Shown here: piece by piece, positions 8,104 to 19,378 of the stretch
How positions within the stretch are numbered: position 1 is the stretch's first letter
How the letters are laid out: each line of letters starts with the position of its first letter
From: an uncultured Pelagibacteraceae bacterium
GTDB lineage: Bacteria; Pseudomonadota; Alphaproteobacteria; Pelagibacterales; Pelagibacteraceae
Direction of reading: 5' to 3'
DNA length: 64,000 nucleotides
Assembly: GCA_902574695.1 (NCBI GenBank)
Contig: CACGON010000004.1
Span: 1 to 64,000 of the forward strand
Notes under the pieces: generated by a model
Told to the model about the DNA's origin: nothing
Database searches by the model: none
Seen by the model: the letters and a program-made list of their open reading frames with translations, nothing else
Translations under genes and position numbers: made by a program

Positions 8104-9665
8104 TATTCTAATTCAATTGTGCTTGGAGGCTTTGATGTTACGTCATAAACAACTCTATTTATACCCTTTATATTATTTATTATTTTATTTGAAACAAGCT
8201 GCATAAACTCTTTTTTAAAATCAAATGTATCAGCAGTCATTCCATCCTCAGATGTTATAGCCCTTAATAAACACATATAATCATATGTTCTGTTATCACC
8301 CATAACACCAACAGTTTTTACTGGCAACAAAGCAGCGTAAGCTTGCCATATTTTGCCGTATAGATTGTGCTCTCTCAATGCATTTATAAAAATATAATCA
8401 GCATCTTTCAAAATTTTTACTTTTTCCTTTGTAATTTTACCTGGCATTCTAATAGCTAAACCAGGTCCTGGGAAAGGATGTCTTAATACAATTTCTTTTG
8501 GTAATTTAAGTTCTAAACCTAGATTTCTGGCTTCGTCTTTAAATAATAATCTTAAGGGTTCAACTAATTTTAATCTCATTTTTTTGGGTAATCCACCTAC
8601 ATTATGATGAGATTTAATTTTAGAAGTTTGGCTACCTGTGACTGACTTACTTTCAATTAAATCTGGATAAAGGGTACCTTGCGCTAAATATTTAACATTT
8701 TTAATTCGTTTAGCATGTTTTTCAAAAATTTTTATAAATAAATTCCCTATTATTTTTCTTTTTTTTTCAGGATCAGAGATATTTTTCAATTTATTAAAAA
8801 AAAGATTTTTAGCATCAACATAAATAAGGTTTATTTTAAACTTCTTTTTAAAAGTATTAAGCACCTGGGCTTCCTCGTTTTTTCTTAATAGACCAGTGTT
8901 GACGAAAATACATGTAAGTTGATTACCTACTGCTTTATGGATTAATTTTGCAACGACGCTACTATCAACTCCTCCTGATAAAGCGCATATTACTTTTGAT
9001 GATTTTACATTTCTTTTGATTTCTTGAATTAATAATTGTTTTTGATACTTTGGTGACCAATTTTTTTTGACCTTACAAATAGAAAAAATAAAATTCTTTA
9101 AAATAATCTTTCCTTTATCTGTATGCGTAACTTCTGGATGAAATTGTATTCCATAAAATTTTTTTTTAGAATTTTCTACAATTGAATACTTTGAAGTTTC
9201 TGTTTTTGCCATTACTCTGAATCCTTTTGCCAATTTAGAAACCTCATCTGCGTGACTCATCCATACATTGTTAAATCCTTTTTTATCAAAAAAATTATGG
9301 GTAAGTTTACTAGAATTTATTTTCTTAAGTTTTGCCAGTCCAAATTCTCTATGTTTTGCTTTTTTAACCATGCCTCCTAATTCTTTTGAAATAATTTGGT
9401 GGCCAAAACAAATTCCTAAAATAGGAATATTCCAATTAAATATTTGTTTATTAAATTTTACTTTTTTAGATTGATAAACATTTAATGGTCCACCTGATAA
9501 AATAATTCCTTTTATTTTCTTTTTTTCTAGTTTTAAATTTATTTTATTGTGACTTACGATTTCTGAATATACTCCTGCTTCTCGTATTCTTCTTGCTATA
9601 AGTTGTGTAAATTGAGACCCAAAATCAATAATTAAAATTTTATTTAAATTATTGTTTAGACTCAT
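8103..9665 (-). CDS. guaA: GMP synthase (glutamine-hydrolysing)
   Basis: GuaA converts XMP to GMP using glutamine nitrogen and ATP. The N-terminal class I glutamine amidotransferase domain shows the nucleophile motif GICFGHQ and the His/Glu pair in FHPEVTHT. The ATP pyrophosphatase domain shows the PP-loop [12 protein letters not shown] near residue 230. The C-terminal dimerisation domain ends [17 protein letters not shown], as in other GuaA proteins. At 520 residues it is full length. It sits downstream of guaB with one small TPR gene between them, a purine operon arrangement. Confidence 0.96.
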   Translation of the reverse strand: MSLNNNLNKILIIDFGSQFTQLIARRIREAGVYSEIVSHNKINLKLEKKKIKGIILSGGPLNVYQSKKVKFNKQIFNWNIPILGICFGHQIISKELGGMVKKAKHREFGLAKLKKINSSKLTHNFFDKKGFNNVWMSHADEVSKLAKGFRVMAKTETSKYSIVENSKKKFYGIQFHPEVTHTDKGKIILKNFIFSICKVKKNWSPKYQKQLLIQEIKRNVKSSKVICALSGGVDSSVVAKLIHKAVGNQLTCIFVNTGLLRKNEEAQVLNTFKKKFKINLIYVDAKNLFFNKLKNISDPEKKRKIIGNLFIKIFEKHAKRIKNVKYLAQGTLYPDLIESKSVTGSQTSKIKSHHNVGGLPKKMRLKLVEPLRLLFKDEARNLGLELKLPKEIVLRHPFPGPGLAIRMPGKITKEKVKILKDADYIFINALREHNLYGKIWQAYAALLPVKTVGVMGDNRTYDYMCLLRAITSEDGMTADTFDFKKEFMQLVSNKIINNIKGINRVVYDVTSKPPSTIELE

Positions 9666-10089
9666 TTTTTGGTTCTATATCTTTTAACAAATCTTCTATA
9701 TTTTTCTTTTCCTTGCATAGCTTGTCACATATTATCAAAAAACTTTCTTTTAACTCTTTTACCTTAGTGTAGTTTGACTTCTTAAGTTCATATTTTATTA
9801 AAAGAAACATTGCCTCTTCATTTTTGGGTTCTAAAAGAAGCGTTGTGTTAATATTTTTAATTTGCTCTTTCTCGTTTTCTTCATTTGCAAATATCTTAGC
9901 TAGGTACAAATAAGATTTTGCATCTTTTGGATTATAAACAATATTTCTTTGAAATAAAAATTTTGATTCCTCAAATTTTTTTTCATCATATTTTTTTTTT
10001 GCTTTTTCAAAAAAACTTTGTGCGCTTGATATATTAGAGAGAAAAAAAATGCTTATTACTGCAATATATAATACTTTAATATTTTTCAT
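9649..10089 (-). CDS. Small exported TPR-like protein between guaB and guaA
   Basis: The ORF track extends this frame into guaB. The more likely start is the ATG at 10089, which gives an immediate signal peptide ([23 protein letters not shown]) and overlaps the guaB stop by 14 bp. The mature part of about 120 residues is helical and lysine-rich, with a TPR-like stretch ([26 protein letters not shown]). It overlaps guaA by 17 bp. No function is recognised, and its place between two GMP synthesis genes may simply reflect cotranscription. Confidence 0.65.
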   Translation of the reverse strand: MKNIKVLYIAVISIFFLSNISSAQSFFEKAKKKYDEKKFEESKFLFQRNIVYNPKDAKSYLYLAKIFANEENEKEQIKNINTTLLLEPKNEEAMFLLIKYELKKSNYTKVKELKESFLIICDKLCKEKKNIEDLLKDIEPKNESKQ

Positions 10090-11152
10090 CTTTTTTAACC
10101 TCATCGATATTATGTACCATACTTTCATAAAAACCTGCTTTTGTGATTTTAACAAATTTTGGTTTCTTTCTTAAATTAATTATTTGCCGAGATCCTAGAT
10201 ATCCCATAGATGATTTAAGTCCTCCTATTAATTTGAAAATAACTTTTTCCACAGGGCCTTTATATTTTACGTATCCTTCTACCCCTTCTGGCACATATTT
10301 AGATTTATCTTTTTGTTTTTTTTGAAAATATCTATCTGCAGAGCCTTTATTCATTGCTCCTATTGATCCCATTCCTCTAAAATTTTTGTAAAGTTTGCCA
10401 TTTTTTTTTACAATTTTTCCTGGTGATTCATCAGTGCCTGCAAAAAGTGAACCTATCATAACAGCATCAGCACCTGCAGAGAGAGCTTTTGCTATATCTC
10501 CAGAAAACTTGATACCTCCATCAGCTATAATTTTTACATTTTTGTTTTTTAATCCTTTTTTCACATCTAGGATTGCACTTAATTGCGGTACTCCAATACC
10601 CGCAACTAATCTTGTTGTGCAAATTGATCCAGGTCCAATTCCTACTTTAATAATATCAACACCTAATTTTGCTAAAAAGTTAGCTGCATTAGCCGTAGCT
10701 ATATTACCTGCACATAAAAGCATATCTTTACTTTTTAGTTTTTTAATTTTTTTAATAATATCTGCTACTTTTTTAGTATGCCCGTGCGCAGTATCAACTA
10801 CTATTAAATTTACTTTTTCTCTGATTATAGCTTTGGCTCTTTCAAGTTCTAAAGGACCAGCCCCAACAGCTGCACCAACCAATAGTTTTTGTTTTTTTAC
10901 TTTTTTTATTTCTAGTATTTGTTTTTTAATATCTAAATTCCTATGAATTACTCCAACACCTCCTGTTTTCGCAATTGCAATAGCCATTTTTGACTCTGTA
11001 ACTGTATCCATTGCAGATGAAATAAGGGGAATCTTTAGCTTTAAGCTTTTTGATAAAAATGTTGTAGTATTAACTTCGGATGGAAGTATTTCTGAATAGT
11101 TGGGGGCTAACGTGACATCATCAAATGTAAGTGCTTCTTTTATAGGGTCCAT
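10076..11152 (-). CDS. guaB: IMP dehydrogenase, short form without CBS domains
   Basis: GuaB oxidises IMP to XMP with NAD, the committed step to GMP. The catalytic TIM barrel is complete: ALTFDDVTLAPNYSE, SSAMDTVTE, the active-site cysteine loop GPGSICTTR, IADGGIKFSGDIAKAL, and the flap region YVPEGVEGYV. The protein has only 358 residues instead of about 490. The sequence runs directly from VIHRNLDIKKQILEIKKVKK into LVGAAVG, exactly where the paired CBS (Bateman) domains are normally inserted, so these are missing. CBS domains tune the enzyme to purine nucleotides and are not needed for catalysis. CBS-less IMPDHs are known in a few other organisms. Confidence 0.95.
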   Translation of the reverse strand: MDPIKEALTFDDVTLAPNYSEILPSEVNTTTFLSKSLKLKIPLISSAMDTVTESKMAIAIAKTGGVGVIHRNLDIKKQILEIKKVKKQKLLVGAAVGAGPLELERAKAIIREKVNLIVVDTAHGHTKKVADIIKKIKKLKSKDMLLCAGNIATANAANFLAKLGVDIIKVGIGPGSICTTRLVAGIGVPQLSAILDVKKGLKNKNVKIIADGGIKFSGDIAKALSAGADAVMIGSLFAGTDESPGKIVKKNGKLYKNFRGMGSIGAMNKGSADRYFQKKQKDKSKYVPEGVEGYVKYKGPVEKVIFKLIGGLKSSMGYLGSRQIINLRKKPKFVKITKAGFYESMVHNIDEVKKDEKY

Positions 11153-11189
11153 AATCTTATATATATGATTCTTTAAAAATAAAAAGACT

Positions 11190-11801
11190 CTATCTTAAAA
11201 ATTTACAAATTATAAAGCTTTCTTTGGAATCTTTTCTGCTAGATAAGGGCTTAAAAATATTAACTTCTTTAAATTTTTTTTTTGCGTCTGCGACAATTTC
11301 ATTGAAACTTGAGCCCATAAAAATTTTTGACACAAATTTGCCTTTCCTATCTAAATTTTGGTATGCAAACTCCATCGCATCAATACATAATTCACCTGTA
11401 ACAATTGAATCTAAATTTTTATTTCCTGTAGTGTTTACTGCCATATCAGAAATTACAACATCTACTTTTTTGTTAAAAAAACTTTTTATTTTTTCTTGAT
11501 TTTCTGTCTTTGTAAAATCGCCTACTAAGTGATTAACTTTATCTATTTTTTCGAAGTTAAGTAGGTCGATTGCTAATACCTCGCTTTTTTTGTTTTTTTT
11601 CACAATGTACTGAGACCAACTTCCAGGAGCAGCTCCTAAGTCAATTATTGATTTTGTATTATTAAAAATTTTAAATTTTTCGTCTATTTCTATTAATTTA
11701 TAAACAGCTCTTGATCGATACCCCTCAATTTTAGATTGACGAACATAAATGTCTTTTTTTTGTCTCCTAATCCAATTTTTTGAAATTTTATTTTTTTTCA
11801 A
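11190..11801 (-). CDS. rlmE: 23S rRNA (uridine-2'-O)-methyltransferase RlmE/FtsJ
   Basis: This 203-residue protein has the FtsJ/RlmE SAM-binding motif IIDLGAAPGSWSQY, the second motif DVVISDMAVNTTGN, and the upstream pattern RSRAVYKLIEIDEKF. The catalytic K-D-K-E set is represented by the lysine in YKL, the aspartate in SDMA, the lysine in VSKIF and the glutamate in SKESF. The enzyme methylates the 2'-OH of U2552 in the large-subunit A loop. The next gene upstream ends immediately before its start. Confidence 0.92.
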   Translation of the reverse strand: MKKNKISKNWIRRQKKDIYVRQSKIEGYRSRAVYKLIEIDEKFKIFNNTKSIIDLGAAPGSWSQYIVKKNKKSEVLAIDLLNFEKIDKVNHLVGDFTKTENQEKIKSFFNKKVDVVISDMAVNTTGNKNLDSIVTGELCIDAMEFAYQNLDRKGKFVSKIFMGSSFNEIVADAKKKFKEVNIFKPLSSRKDSKESFIICKFLR

Positions 11802-12713
11802 TTATAAACCAAATCTTAGGCTTTTGTTTATTGAAAGATTATCTAAAGTTTTGATTTCAATTTTCACATTTTTGTAAATTCTCATATCTTTATTATCTTT
11901 CCAAATACCCGCTGCTAGATGCATTATTCCAATTTTATAATTAGGTAAGTAAGGTTCTACGAAAGTACTATTTTTTTCATCATATTTTGGCAACATGTTA
12001 CTAGCTATCCAATTACAGTTTAAAGGCAAAAATTCTGTATCTACATTATCAATATAAACACTCATATTGATAGCTAATCCCTCAGATCCAAATATTTTTC
12101 CAGATTTTAATGTTTCTTTAAGATTATTCTGCCAAATACTCCAACACTTTGAATTTTTTTCTAAAGAAAAAACTCCAATATTTATATGGGGTGCAAATGC
12201 TAGTCTTCTTGCCTTCTGAATGCCGATTTTTGAGCTTATTGCATGCTTAAAATTTTGTGATTTTATAATTGCCAACTTTCCAAATAACCAGCTAGCCTTT
12301 GACATTATTTTATATCCAGGCCCAATAGTCTGAGTAATCCCTAACTTTCCATTATCGCAAGCTTTAAAATATAAATCGACGGCTAACCAATCATTTAACC
12401 ACGCATCACAATCTATCCATAAATACTTTTCATAATTTGGAAAATAATTAGGTAAAAAAGCTCTTGATACTTGACTTTTAAGCCACTCTTTTCCTTTTAT
12501 TTTAAAAGCAGATACTTCTATATCCCATTCTGCTTTTTTAATTTCGTCAACTTTTGAAGATAATATTTTTAACTGATCGTTACTGAGACCGGCATCTAAA
12601 ATACAAATTGCAACTTTATCACTTTCTTTAAACTGTTTAATTGAATCAATTAATTCATTTAATAAGTCAAAGTAATTTGAGTCAGCTAAAGAAATTATAA
12701 CATTTTTTTTCAT
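11802..12713 (-). CDS. GT-A type glycosyltransferase
   Basis: This 303-residue protein has no signal peptide or membrane segment. A GT-A fold is suggested by the alternating N-terminal pattern (VIISLADSNYFDLLNELIDSI, VAICILDAG), followed by the DxD-type metal motif in YLWIDCDAWLND near residue 100. The late segment NYKIGIMHLAAGIWK may be an acceptor or metal-binding histidine region as in GT8-like enzymes. Donor and acceptor are unknown. It abuts rlmE and overlaps the end of pssA by one base, so it lies in a phospholipid gene cluster, possibly by cotranscription only. Confidence 0.65.
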   Translation of the reverse strand: MKKNVIISLADSNYFDLLNELIDSIKQFKESDKVAICILDAGLSNDQLKILSSKVDEIKKAEWDIEVSAFKIKGKEWLKSQVSRAFLPNYFPNYEKYLWIDCDAWLNDWLAVDLYFKACDNGKLGITQTIGPGYKIMSKASWLFGKLAIIKSQNFKHAISSKIGIQKARRLAFAPHINIGVFSLEKNSKCWSIWQNNLKETLKSGKIFGSEGLAINMSVYIDNVDTEFLPLNCNWIASNMLPKYDEKNSTFVEPYLPNYKIGIMHLAAGIWKDNKDMRIYKNVKIEIKTLDNLSINKSLRFGL

Positions 12714-13513
12714 TATAAAACATCTTCTGGCTCTTCGTCATCATTGTTAGACGTAGTTGAATACTTTTTTTTAAGTTTTATATAATGATAAATGCTTATT
12801 GGAATTGATAAAACATAAACCATACAACTTATTACTATAACCTCAAATGTAAATACAAGAAGTAAACCAAATATTAAAACAATACCAAAAAGTAAAAATA
12901 CAGTTGTGCTTCTTGGCACAACAATCTTTTTCATCGAATAGGTGGGAACTTTACTTATTAGTAAAATTGATATTAAAATAAATATAAATGGAGCAAAAAT
13001 TTTAAAGTTTATATTAAATAAATTTAATCCACTAATATCTAAAACTAATGGAGTAAGCACTAATATACCTCCAGCGGGTGATGGCACTCCTTGAAAAAAA
13101 TTATCCTTCCAAGATACGTCACCTCCCGTATTAATATTAAATCTAGCAAGTCTGAGTGCAACACATACGACATAAATTAAAGATAATAACCATCCAATTT
13201 TTCCATAGGAATTAAGTGTCCAAAAATACATTATAAAAGCTGGAGCTACTCCGAAACTAATAACATCTGTGAGGGAATCTAATTCTTTTCCAACTTTTGA
13301 GGTACCCTTAATTAATCTAGCAATTCTTCCATCGAGCCCATCGATAATTGCAGCAAACAAGATTGCAATTATAGCAAGTTCATATTTTTGATTAAGTGCA
13401 AAGTTTATAGAACTTAAACCAACACAAACTCCTATCAATGTAAGTGTATTTGGCAAAATCATTCTTGCCTGTGTATCTGTGACAAGCTTAAATTTTTTCT
13501 TGGGTTCGTTCAT
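12713..13513 (-). CDS. pssA: CDP-diacylglycerol-serine O-phosphatidyltransferase
   Basis: PssA condenses CDP-diacylglycerol with serine at the inner membrane. The CDP-alcohol phosphotransferase motif is exact: DGRIARLIKGTSKVGKELD followed by SLTD, near residue 60. Several hydrophobic helices follow. The 266-residue size fits the polytopic PssA subtype. It is immediately downstream of psd (1 bp gap), so both steps of phosphatidylethanolamine synthesis are cotranscribed. Confidence 0.92.
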   Translation of the reverse strand: MNEPKKKFKLVTDTQARMILPNTLTLIGVCVGLSSINFALNQKYELAIIAILFAAIIDGLDGRIARLIKGTSKVGKELDSLTDVISFGVAPAFIMYFWTLNSYGKIGWLLSLIYVVCVALRLARFNINTGGDVSWKDNFFQGVPSPAGGILVLTPLVLDISGLNLFNINFKIFAPFIFILISILLISKVPTYSMKKIVVPRSTTVFLLFGIVLIFGLLLVFTFEVIVISCMVYVLSIPISIYHYIKLKKKYSTTSNNDDEEPEDVL

Positions 13514-13514
13514 A

Positions 13515-14165
13515 TTATATTTTTCTTGCTATTAATGTTTCACCTGCTACTGCTTTTTGTTCTAGTTTAACTAGAGGTTTATAATTTTCAAAATAAAGAT
13601 CTGCTCTACTTCCAAATCTAATCATTCCTATTCTATCACCTTGATTTAAATCATCATTCTCTAGAGTTTCACATACTATTCTTCGTGCGATAAGACCTGC
13701 TATTTGAACAACTATTATATCTTCACCATTTTTGTTAGTAATTTTATAATAATTTCTCTCATTGTCCTTGCTTGCTTTATCAAGTGAAGCATTAACAAAC
13801 TTGCCTGGTTTGTAAAGAATCTGTGAAACTTTTCCTGCACATGGTGTTCGATTGACATGACAATCAAATACATTCATAAAAATGCTTACCTTTGTAAATT
13901 TTTTTTCACTTAAATTAAGTTCTTTTGGACCAGGTGACTCCTCAACTTTAATAATTAATCCATCTGCAGGACTAACTAAATAATTATCATCATTAATTGA
14001 TATTCTTTCCGGATCTCTAAAAAAATAGTAGCACCAAACTGTTAAAACTAAACCTATTAAACCAAGGAATGTACTCAGCAGATATAAAATTATGGTAATA
14101 AATCCAAATATTACTAAAAACTTATAACCTTCGTTGTGAATTTTAGGAAATACTTTGTCTATCAT
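13515..14165 (-). CDS. psd: Phosphatidylserine decarboxylase proenzyme
   Basis: Psd converts phosphatidylserine to phosphatidylethanolamine. This short form (216 residues) has two hydrophobic helices near the N terminus, the conserved SPADGLI, the histidine motif NVFDCHVNRTP, and the self-cleavage site in RFGSRADLYF, where the serine becomes the pyruvoyl cofactor. It is first in the psd-pssA unit and is divergent from icd. Confidence 0.92.
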   Translation of the reverse strand: MIDKVFPKIHNEGYKFLVIFGFITIILYLLSTFLGLIGLVLTVWCYYFFRDPERISINDDNYLVSPADGLIIKVEESPGPKELNLSEKKFTKVSIFMNVFDCHVNRTPCAGKVSQILYKPGKFVNASLDKASKDNERNYYKITNKNGEDIIVVQIAGLIARRIVCETLENDDLNQGDRIGMIRFGSRADLYFENYKPLVKLEQKAVAGETLIARKI

Positions 14166-14174
14166 AATCGCTAA

Positions 14175-14204
14175 TTGATAATTTTTAATTAATATGTATA
14201 TAAA
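14175..14204 (+). promoter_or_regulatory. Candidate icd promoter
   Basis: In the 74-bp gap between psd and icd, TTGATA (14175-14180) and TATAAA (14199-14204) are 18 bp apart and lead into icd. An overlapping TATATA two bases earlier gives a 16-bp spacer. No ribosome-binding site closer than a weak AGCAACA stretch is seen. The gap is very AT-rich, so the match is only suggestive. Confidence 0.35.
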
Positions 14205-14239
14205 CTGTTTAAATTCAATTATTAAGATAGCAACAAAAA

Positions 14240-15454
14240 ATGAGCAAAATTAAGGTAAAAAACCCAATTGTCGAGTTAGATGGTGATGAAATGACCAGAA
14301 TTATATGGGATTTTATTAAAAAAAAACTAATTTTACCTTATTTAGACTTAAGTATTGAATATTACGATTTAGGAATGAAGAGTAGAGACAGCTCCAATGA
14401 TCAAATTACAATTGATTGTGCGAATGCAATAAAAAAAAATGGGGTAGGTATAAAATGCGCAACAATTACTCCTGATGAAGCTAGAGTAAAAGAATTTAAT
14501 TTAAAAAAGATGTGGCGATCTCCAAATGGTACAATAAGAAATATTATTGGTGGAACTGTTTTCAGGGAGCCAATAATTTGTAAAAATATACCAAAACTTG
14601 TGCCATCCTGGACCGATCCTGTGATTATAGGTCGTCATGCGTTTGGAGATCAATATAGAGCTACAGATTTTCAAGTTCCTGGTAAAGGTAAGTTAGAAAT
14701 TAAATGGACATCAGAGAATGGTAAAGATGAAAAAAAGTATGAAGTCTTTAATTTTCCTGGACCTGGTGTTGCTTTATCGATGTATAATCTTGACAGATCG
14801 ATAGAGGATTTTGCAAGGTCTTGTTTCAACTACGGTCTAATTAAAAAATGGCCTGTTTATCTTTCTACAAAAAATACAATTTTAAAAACTTATGACGGAA
14901 GATTTAAAGATATTTTTCAAAAAGTTTTTAATGAAGAGTTCAAAAAAGATTTTGATAAAAATAATATTACATATGAGCATAGATTAATTGATGATATGGT
15001 TGCATGTGCTATGAAGTGGAGTGGAAAATATATTTGGGCTTGTAAAAATTATGATGGAGACGTTCAATCTGATACAGTTGCTCAAGGATATGGGTCTTTA
15101 GGATTAATGACAAGTGTATTACTTGCTCCAGATGGAAAAACTATGGAAGCAGAGGCAGCACATGGCACTGTGACTAGACATTATAGAATGCATCAAGAAG
15201 GTAAAGAAACTTCAACAAATCCAATTGCATCAATATTTGCCTGGACAAGAGGGTTAGCACACAGAGGTAAATTAGATAATAACCAAGACTTAATTAAATT
15301 TTCAAACACATTAGAACAAATTTGTGTTGGCTGTGTGGAAACTGGATCAATGACAAAAGACTTAGCAATATTAGTGGGATCTTCACAAAAATATTTGAGT
15401 ACTAATCAATTTTTAGATGAAATTGACGGAAATTTAAAAAAGAAACTAAATTAA
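14240..15454 (+). CDS. icd: Isocitrate dehydrogenase (NADP), eukaryote-like dimeric type
   Basis: The enzyme makes 2-oxoglutarate and NADPH in the TCA cycle. This 404-residue protein opens [18 protein letters not shown], typical of the mitochondrial-type NADP-IDH. It carries the substrate loop [20 protein letters not shown], the catalytic region [14 protein letters not shown] and the metal-site segment [13 protein letters not shown]. It ends convergent with alaS with a 9-bp overlap. Confidence 0.95.
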   Translation: MSKIKVKNPIVELDGDEMTRIIWDFIKKKLILPYLDLSIEYYDLGMKSRDSSNDQITIDCANAIKKNGVGIKCATITPDEARVKEFNLKKMWRSPNGTIRNIIGGTVFREPIICKNIPKLVPSWTDPVIIGRHAFGDQYRATDFQVPGKGKLEIKWTSENGKDEKKYEVFNFPGPGVALSMYNLDRSIEDFARSCFNYGLIKKWPVYLSTKNTILKTYDGRFKDIFQKVFNEEFKKDFDKNNITYEHRLIDDMVACAMKWSGKYIWACKNYDGDVQSDTVAQGYGSLGLMTSVLLAPDGKTMEAEAAHGTVTRHYRMHQEGKETSTNPIASIFAWTRGLAHRGKLDNNQDLIKFSNTLEQICVGCVETGSMTKDLAILVGSSQKYLSTNQFLDEIDGNLKKKLN

Positions 15455-18112
15455 TTTTTTAAGACTTTCTATAGCATCCTCTATTTTATCTATATGCTGT
15501 CCACCTGCCTGAGCAAAATCTTTACGGCCACCTCCACCTTTTCCTCCTAAAATTTCAGAACCTACTTTTGCAAATTTAACTGCATCAAAGCTTTCTGTAA
15601 GTTTTTCAGTAATACCTACCGCAAGACCAACTTTTTCATCTTTGCTTGCAAAAACAATTATAATTCCTTCTTTAAGTTCTTTCTTTCCGTTATCTACTAA
15701 TTTTCTTAATTCTTTTGGTGATAAATCAAAAATTTTTTGAAATCTTACTGTAATATTTTTTATTTTTTCATCTTTAATTATGTTCTTTTTTTTATCAGAT
15801 AAAATGGATTTAACGCTTAGCTGATCTAATTGCTTTGACAAATCTTTAATTAACTGTTTTTTGTCATCTATATTTTTTATTGGTTTTCCACCTAATGAAA
15901 GAATTTCTTTAGATATTTCATCAATTATCTGATCGTTTTTTTGTTCTGATATACCTACTTGCTTTTCTTTATTTGTAAGAAATTCCTCTAATTGTTTATC
16001 TCTCAAAGCCTCTACTCTTCTTACACCAGACGCAATCGCTGACTGACTTATAATTTTAAATTTGCCTACATCACCAGTATTTCTTACGTGTGTTCCACCA
16101 CATAATTCAGTAGAAAAATACTTATTTCCCTCATCACCCATAAATACTACTCTAACCTCATCACCATATTTCTCACCAAAAAGAGCTAAAGCACCATGCC
16201 CAATCCCTTCTTTTGGTGTCATTATTCTAGTTATAACCTCAGATTTTTTCTGAACCACTTCATTTACAGAATTATCAATTTTTTTAAGTTCATCAGAAGA
16301 TATTGGCTTCATATGGCTAAAATCAAATCTAAGTCTATCTGGTGCTACTAATGAACCTTTTTGGGTAACATGTGTTCCTAGAATTCTTCGTAAAGACTCG
16401 TGTAATAAATGTGTTGCTGAGTGGTACGCTCTAACATTATTTCTTTTCTCGACATCAATTTTAAGTTCAACATTTTCATTTATTTTTAAATTTCCTTTTC
16501 TCATTTTTCCAAAATGAACAAAAAGATTTCCTAATTTTTTTTGTACGTCATTCACCTCAAAAATATTTTCACCCGATTTAATTGTACCGCTATCGCCTAC
16601 TTGTCCACCTGACTCACCATAAAATGGAGTTTGATTTAAAATAATTATACCTTCATCACCATCATTTAACTTTTCGACTTCTTTATTATTTTTCACGATT
16701 TTCTGAATAACTGCTTCAGCATGTTCGTATTCATAACCTAAAAATTCAGTCGGTCCTACTTTGTCTTTTATTCCAAACCAGATTTCATCTACCGAGCTAT
16801 CTCCGGATCCTTTCCAATTCTTTTTTGCAAGTTCCTTACTTTTTATCATCAAATCTTCAAATTTCTTGTGGTCTAAAGTTAAAGATTTATTTTTTAAAAT
16901 ATCTTCAGTTAGATCTAGGGGAAATCCATATGTATCATAAAGTTTGAATGCAACTTCCCCAGATAATTTTTTATCAACCTTGTTAATTTCATCATTTAAT
17001 ATTTTCATTCCTCGATCTAAAAGTACTAAAAATTTTTCCTCCTCCATTCGTAAAGTCTCTTTAATAAGTGACTCAGCTCTCATTAGTTCTGGATAATTTC
17101 CAGACATTTCATTCATTAGTGTTTTAAAAATATTAAAAAAAACTGGTTCTTTGGATCCAAGTAAATGGCAATGTCTCATACCTCTTCTCATAATTCTTCT
17201 CAAAACATAACCTCTACCCTCGTTAGATGGTAAAACCCCCTCAGCTAATAAAAAAGAGCTAGCTCTTAAATGATCCGCTATTACTCTAAAACTAGATAAA
17301 TTTGTTTCACTTGGTTTAATCTTAATCGTTTCAGAAATTGAGTTTATAAGTTTTATAAAATGATCTGTTTTATAATTATCATGTGTACCTTGAAGAAGTG
17401 CAGCAATCCTTTCAAGACCCATACCAGTATCAACAGAAGGTTTCGGTAAATCAATTCTTTTTTCTTTTGAAACCTGTTCATATTGCATGAAAACTAAGTT
17501 CCAAATTTCAATATATCTGTCACCATCCTGATCTTTGGTTCCAGGCAAACCTCCTTTTAAATGGTCACCATGATCATAAAATATTTCAGAACAAGGCCCA
17601 CAAGGACCTGTCTCTCCCATTGACCAAAAATTATCTGAAGTTGGAATTCTTATTATTCTGTTATCATTGAAACCTGTAATTTTTTTCCATAAATTGAAGG
17701 CCTCATCATCTTCGCTATAAACAGTGAAATATAGTTTGTTTTTATCTATTCCAAAATCTTTTGTGATTAAATCCCAAGCATAAAATATTGCTTTTTCTTT
17801 GAAGTAGTCACCAAATGAAAAATTGCCTAACATTTCAAAAAATGTATGATGTCTTGGAGTATAACCAACATTTTCTAAGTCATTATGCTTACCTCCTGCC
17901 CTCACACATTTTTGAGAAGTGGTTGCTCTTTTATAATCTCTTTTTTCTAACCCAGTAAATACATTTTTAAACTGTACCATGCCTGAGTTGGCAAACATTA
18001 ATGTTGGATCATTATTAGGAACTAAGTTGCTTGACTCTACTATTTTGTGATCATTTTTTTCAAAATATTTTAGAAACGTAGACCTTATTTCATTTAGTGA
18101 TTTGTCAGCCAT
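15446..18112 (-). CDS. alaS: Alanyl-tRNA synthetase
   Basis: This full-length protein of 888 residues has the class II catalytic core ([19 protein letters not shown], motif 2, and [12 protein letters not shown] as motif 3), the editing domain with its zinc-type sites (HSATHLLH and CGGTH), and a C-terminal domain ending [13 protein letters not shown]. It charges tRNA-Ala. A strong hairpin between recA and alaS indicates that it is transcribed from its own promoter rather than by read-through from recA. Confidence 0.97.
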   Translation of the reverse strand: MADKSLNEIRSTFLKYFEKNDHKIVESSNLVPNNDPTLMFANSGMVQFKNVFTGLEKRDYKRATTSQKCVRAGGKHNDLENVGYTPRHHTFFEMLGNFSFGDYFKEKAIFYAWDLITKDFGIDKNKLYFTVYSEDDEAFNLWKKITGFNDNRIIRIPTSDNFWSMGETGPCGPCSEIFYDHGDHLKGGLPGTKDQDGDRYIEIWNLVFMQYEQVSKEKRIDLPKPSVDTGMGLERIAALLQGTHDNYKTDHFIKLINSISETIKIKPSETNLSSFRVIADHLRASSFLLAEGVLPSNEGRGYVLRRIMRRGMRHCHLLGSKEPVFFNIFKTLMNEMSGNYPELMRAESLIKETLRMEEEKFLVLLDRGMKILNDEINKVDKKLSGEVAFKLYDTYGFPLDLTEDILKNKSLTLDHKKFEDLMIKSKELAKKNWKGSGDSSVDEIWFGIKDKVGPTEFLGYEYEHAEAVIQKIVKNNKEVEKLNDGDEGIIILNQTPFYGESGGQVGDSGTIKSGENIFEVNDVQKKLGNLFVHFGKMRKGNLKINENVELKIDVEKRNNVRAYHSATHLLHESLRRILGTHVTQKGSLVAPDRLRFDFSHMKPISSDELKKIDNSVNEVVQKKSEVITRIMTPKEGIGHGALALFGEKYGDEVRVVFMGDEGNKYFSTELCGGTHVRNTGDVGKFKIISQSAIASGVRRVEALRDKQLEEFLTNKEKQVGISEQKNDQIIDEISKEILSLGGKPIKNIDDKKQLIKDLSKQLDQLSVKSILSDKKKNIIKDEKIKNITVRFQKIFDLSPKELRKLVDNGKKELKEGIIIVFASKDEKVGLAVGITEKLTESFDAVKFAKVGSEILGGKGGGGRKDFAQAGGQHIDKIEDAIESLKKLI

Positions 18113-18158
18113 ATTTTTAAAATACAGCTTTTTTGTTTGTTGTCTAGGTTATGAAGGG

Positions 18159-18187
18159 AAAAAAGGCGCTTAAATAAGCGCCTTTTT
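18159..18187 (-). terminator. Intrinsic terminator of recA
   Basis: GGCGCTT, a 4-nt loop and AAGCGCC form a perfect GC-rich stem (18165-18182). It is flanked by A and T runs, so it ends in six U on the minus-strand transcript. It lies 20 bp after the recA stop codon and before alaS. In this AT-rich window such a stem stands out clearly. Confidence 0.88.
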
Positions 18188-18206
18188 AGATAACTAAAAG
18201 TTATTG

Positions 18207-19331
18207 CTAATTCTTTTTAGATGGTGTTTCCTCAGTTTTTTCTTCTGCTTTCACCTTCTCTTGATCAATTGGATTTCCTTCAATCTTTTTAGAAATTAAG
18301 CCAGCTTTTTCTCTTATAGCCATCTCTATTTCAGCTGCAGCTTTAGGGTTTTGCTCAAGATAAAGTTTTGCGTTTTCTTTTCCTTGTCCAATTTTCTCAC
18401 CTTTGTAAGCATACCACGCTCCAGATTTTTCAACTATATCTGCTTTTGCACCAAGGTCTATTAACTCTCCTGTTTTACTAATTCCCTTGCCATACATAAG
18501 ATCAAATTCAACTACTTTAAATGGTGGAGCAACTTTATTTTTAACTACTTTAACCCTAGTAGAATTTCCGATAATTTGCTCTTTATCCTTGATTGCCCCA
18601 ATTCTTCTAATATCCATTCTTACTGATGAATAAAATTTTAAAGAATTTCCTCCTGAAGTAGTTTCTGGGCTACCAAACATAACACCAATTTTCATTCTAA
18701 TTTGGTTAATAAATATAACCATTGTATTAGTTCTAGAAATTGAGCCTGTTAATTTTCTTAAAGCTTGAGACATTAATCTTGCTTGTAGACCAACATGATG
18801 ATCTCCCATGTCTCCTTCAATTTCAGCTCTTGGAGTTAATGCTGCAACAGAATCCACAACAAGGACCGACATTGAGCCTGATTTGATTAATGTATCAGTA
18901 ATTTCTAATGCTTGCTCGCCAGTATCTGGTTGAGAAATTAATAATTCTTCCGTATTTACACCTAATTTTTTAGCATAAACTGGATCTAATGCGTGTTCTG
19001 CATCTACAAACCCACAAATTCCACCTGCTTTTTGTGCTTCAGCAACTACTTGGAGTGCAAGTGTAGTTTTTCCAGAAGATTCTGGTCCATAAATTTCAAT
19101 AATTCTTCCTTTTGGTAGTCCACCTATCCCCAAAGCCAAATCAAGACTTAATGAACCTGTTGAAATTGACTCAACATCCATTGCTTTTTGCTGTCCAAGC
19201 TTCATCACAGAGCCTTTTCCAAAATTATCTGTAATTTGGCTGATAGCAGCATCTAATGCTTTATTTTTTTCTTTATTTTCCAAATCTTTATCTTTTGCGG
19301 ATTTAACCACTTTTAAGTTATTTTTTGTCAT
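18207..19331 (-). CDS. recA: Recombinase RecA
   Basis: RecA forms filaments on single-stranded DNA for strand exchange and triggers self-cleavage of LexA and UmuD. Walker A (GPESSGKTT), Walker B ([10 protein letters not shown]) and loop regions ([48 protein letters not shown]) are intact. The track start at 19352 lacks a ribosome-binding site. The internal ATG at 19331 ([10 protein letters not shown]) is preceded by AGAGG at good spacing, so I prefer it (374 residues). Its promoter region holds a 15-bp site like the one in front of umuDC. Confidence 0.96.
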   Translation of the reverse strand: MTKNNLKVVKSAKDKDLENKEKNKALDAAISQITDNFGKGSVMKLGQQKAMDVESISTGSLSLDLALGIGGLPKGRIIEIYGPESSGKTTLALQVVAEAQKAGGICGFVDAEHALDPVYAKKLGVNTEELLISQPDTGEQALEITDTLIKSGSMSVLVVDSVAALTPRAEIEGDMGDHHVGLQARLMSQALRKLTGSISRTNTMVIFINQIRMKIGVMFGSPETTSGGNSLKFYSSVRMDIRRIGAIKDKEQIIGNSTRVKVVKNKVAPPFKVVEFDLMYGKGISKTGELIDLGAKADIVEKSGAWYAYKGEKIGQGKENAKLYLEQNPKAAAEIEMAIREKAGLISKKIEGNPIDQEKVKAEEKTEETPSKKN

Positions 19332-19378
19332 TTTTGCCTCTTTTTTTTTCATTATTTAACAATCGAATCATGTTATTA

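Noticed and set aside
10395-10946. 183-residue plus-strand ORF inside guaB
   Set aside because: It is a shadow frame of the well-supported guaB gene on the other strand, with no recognisable motif.
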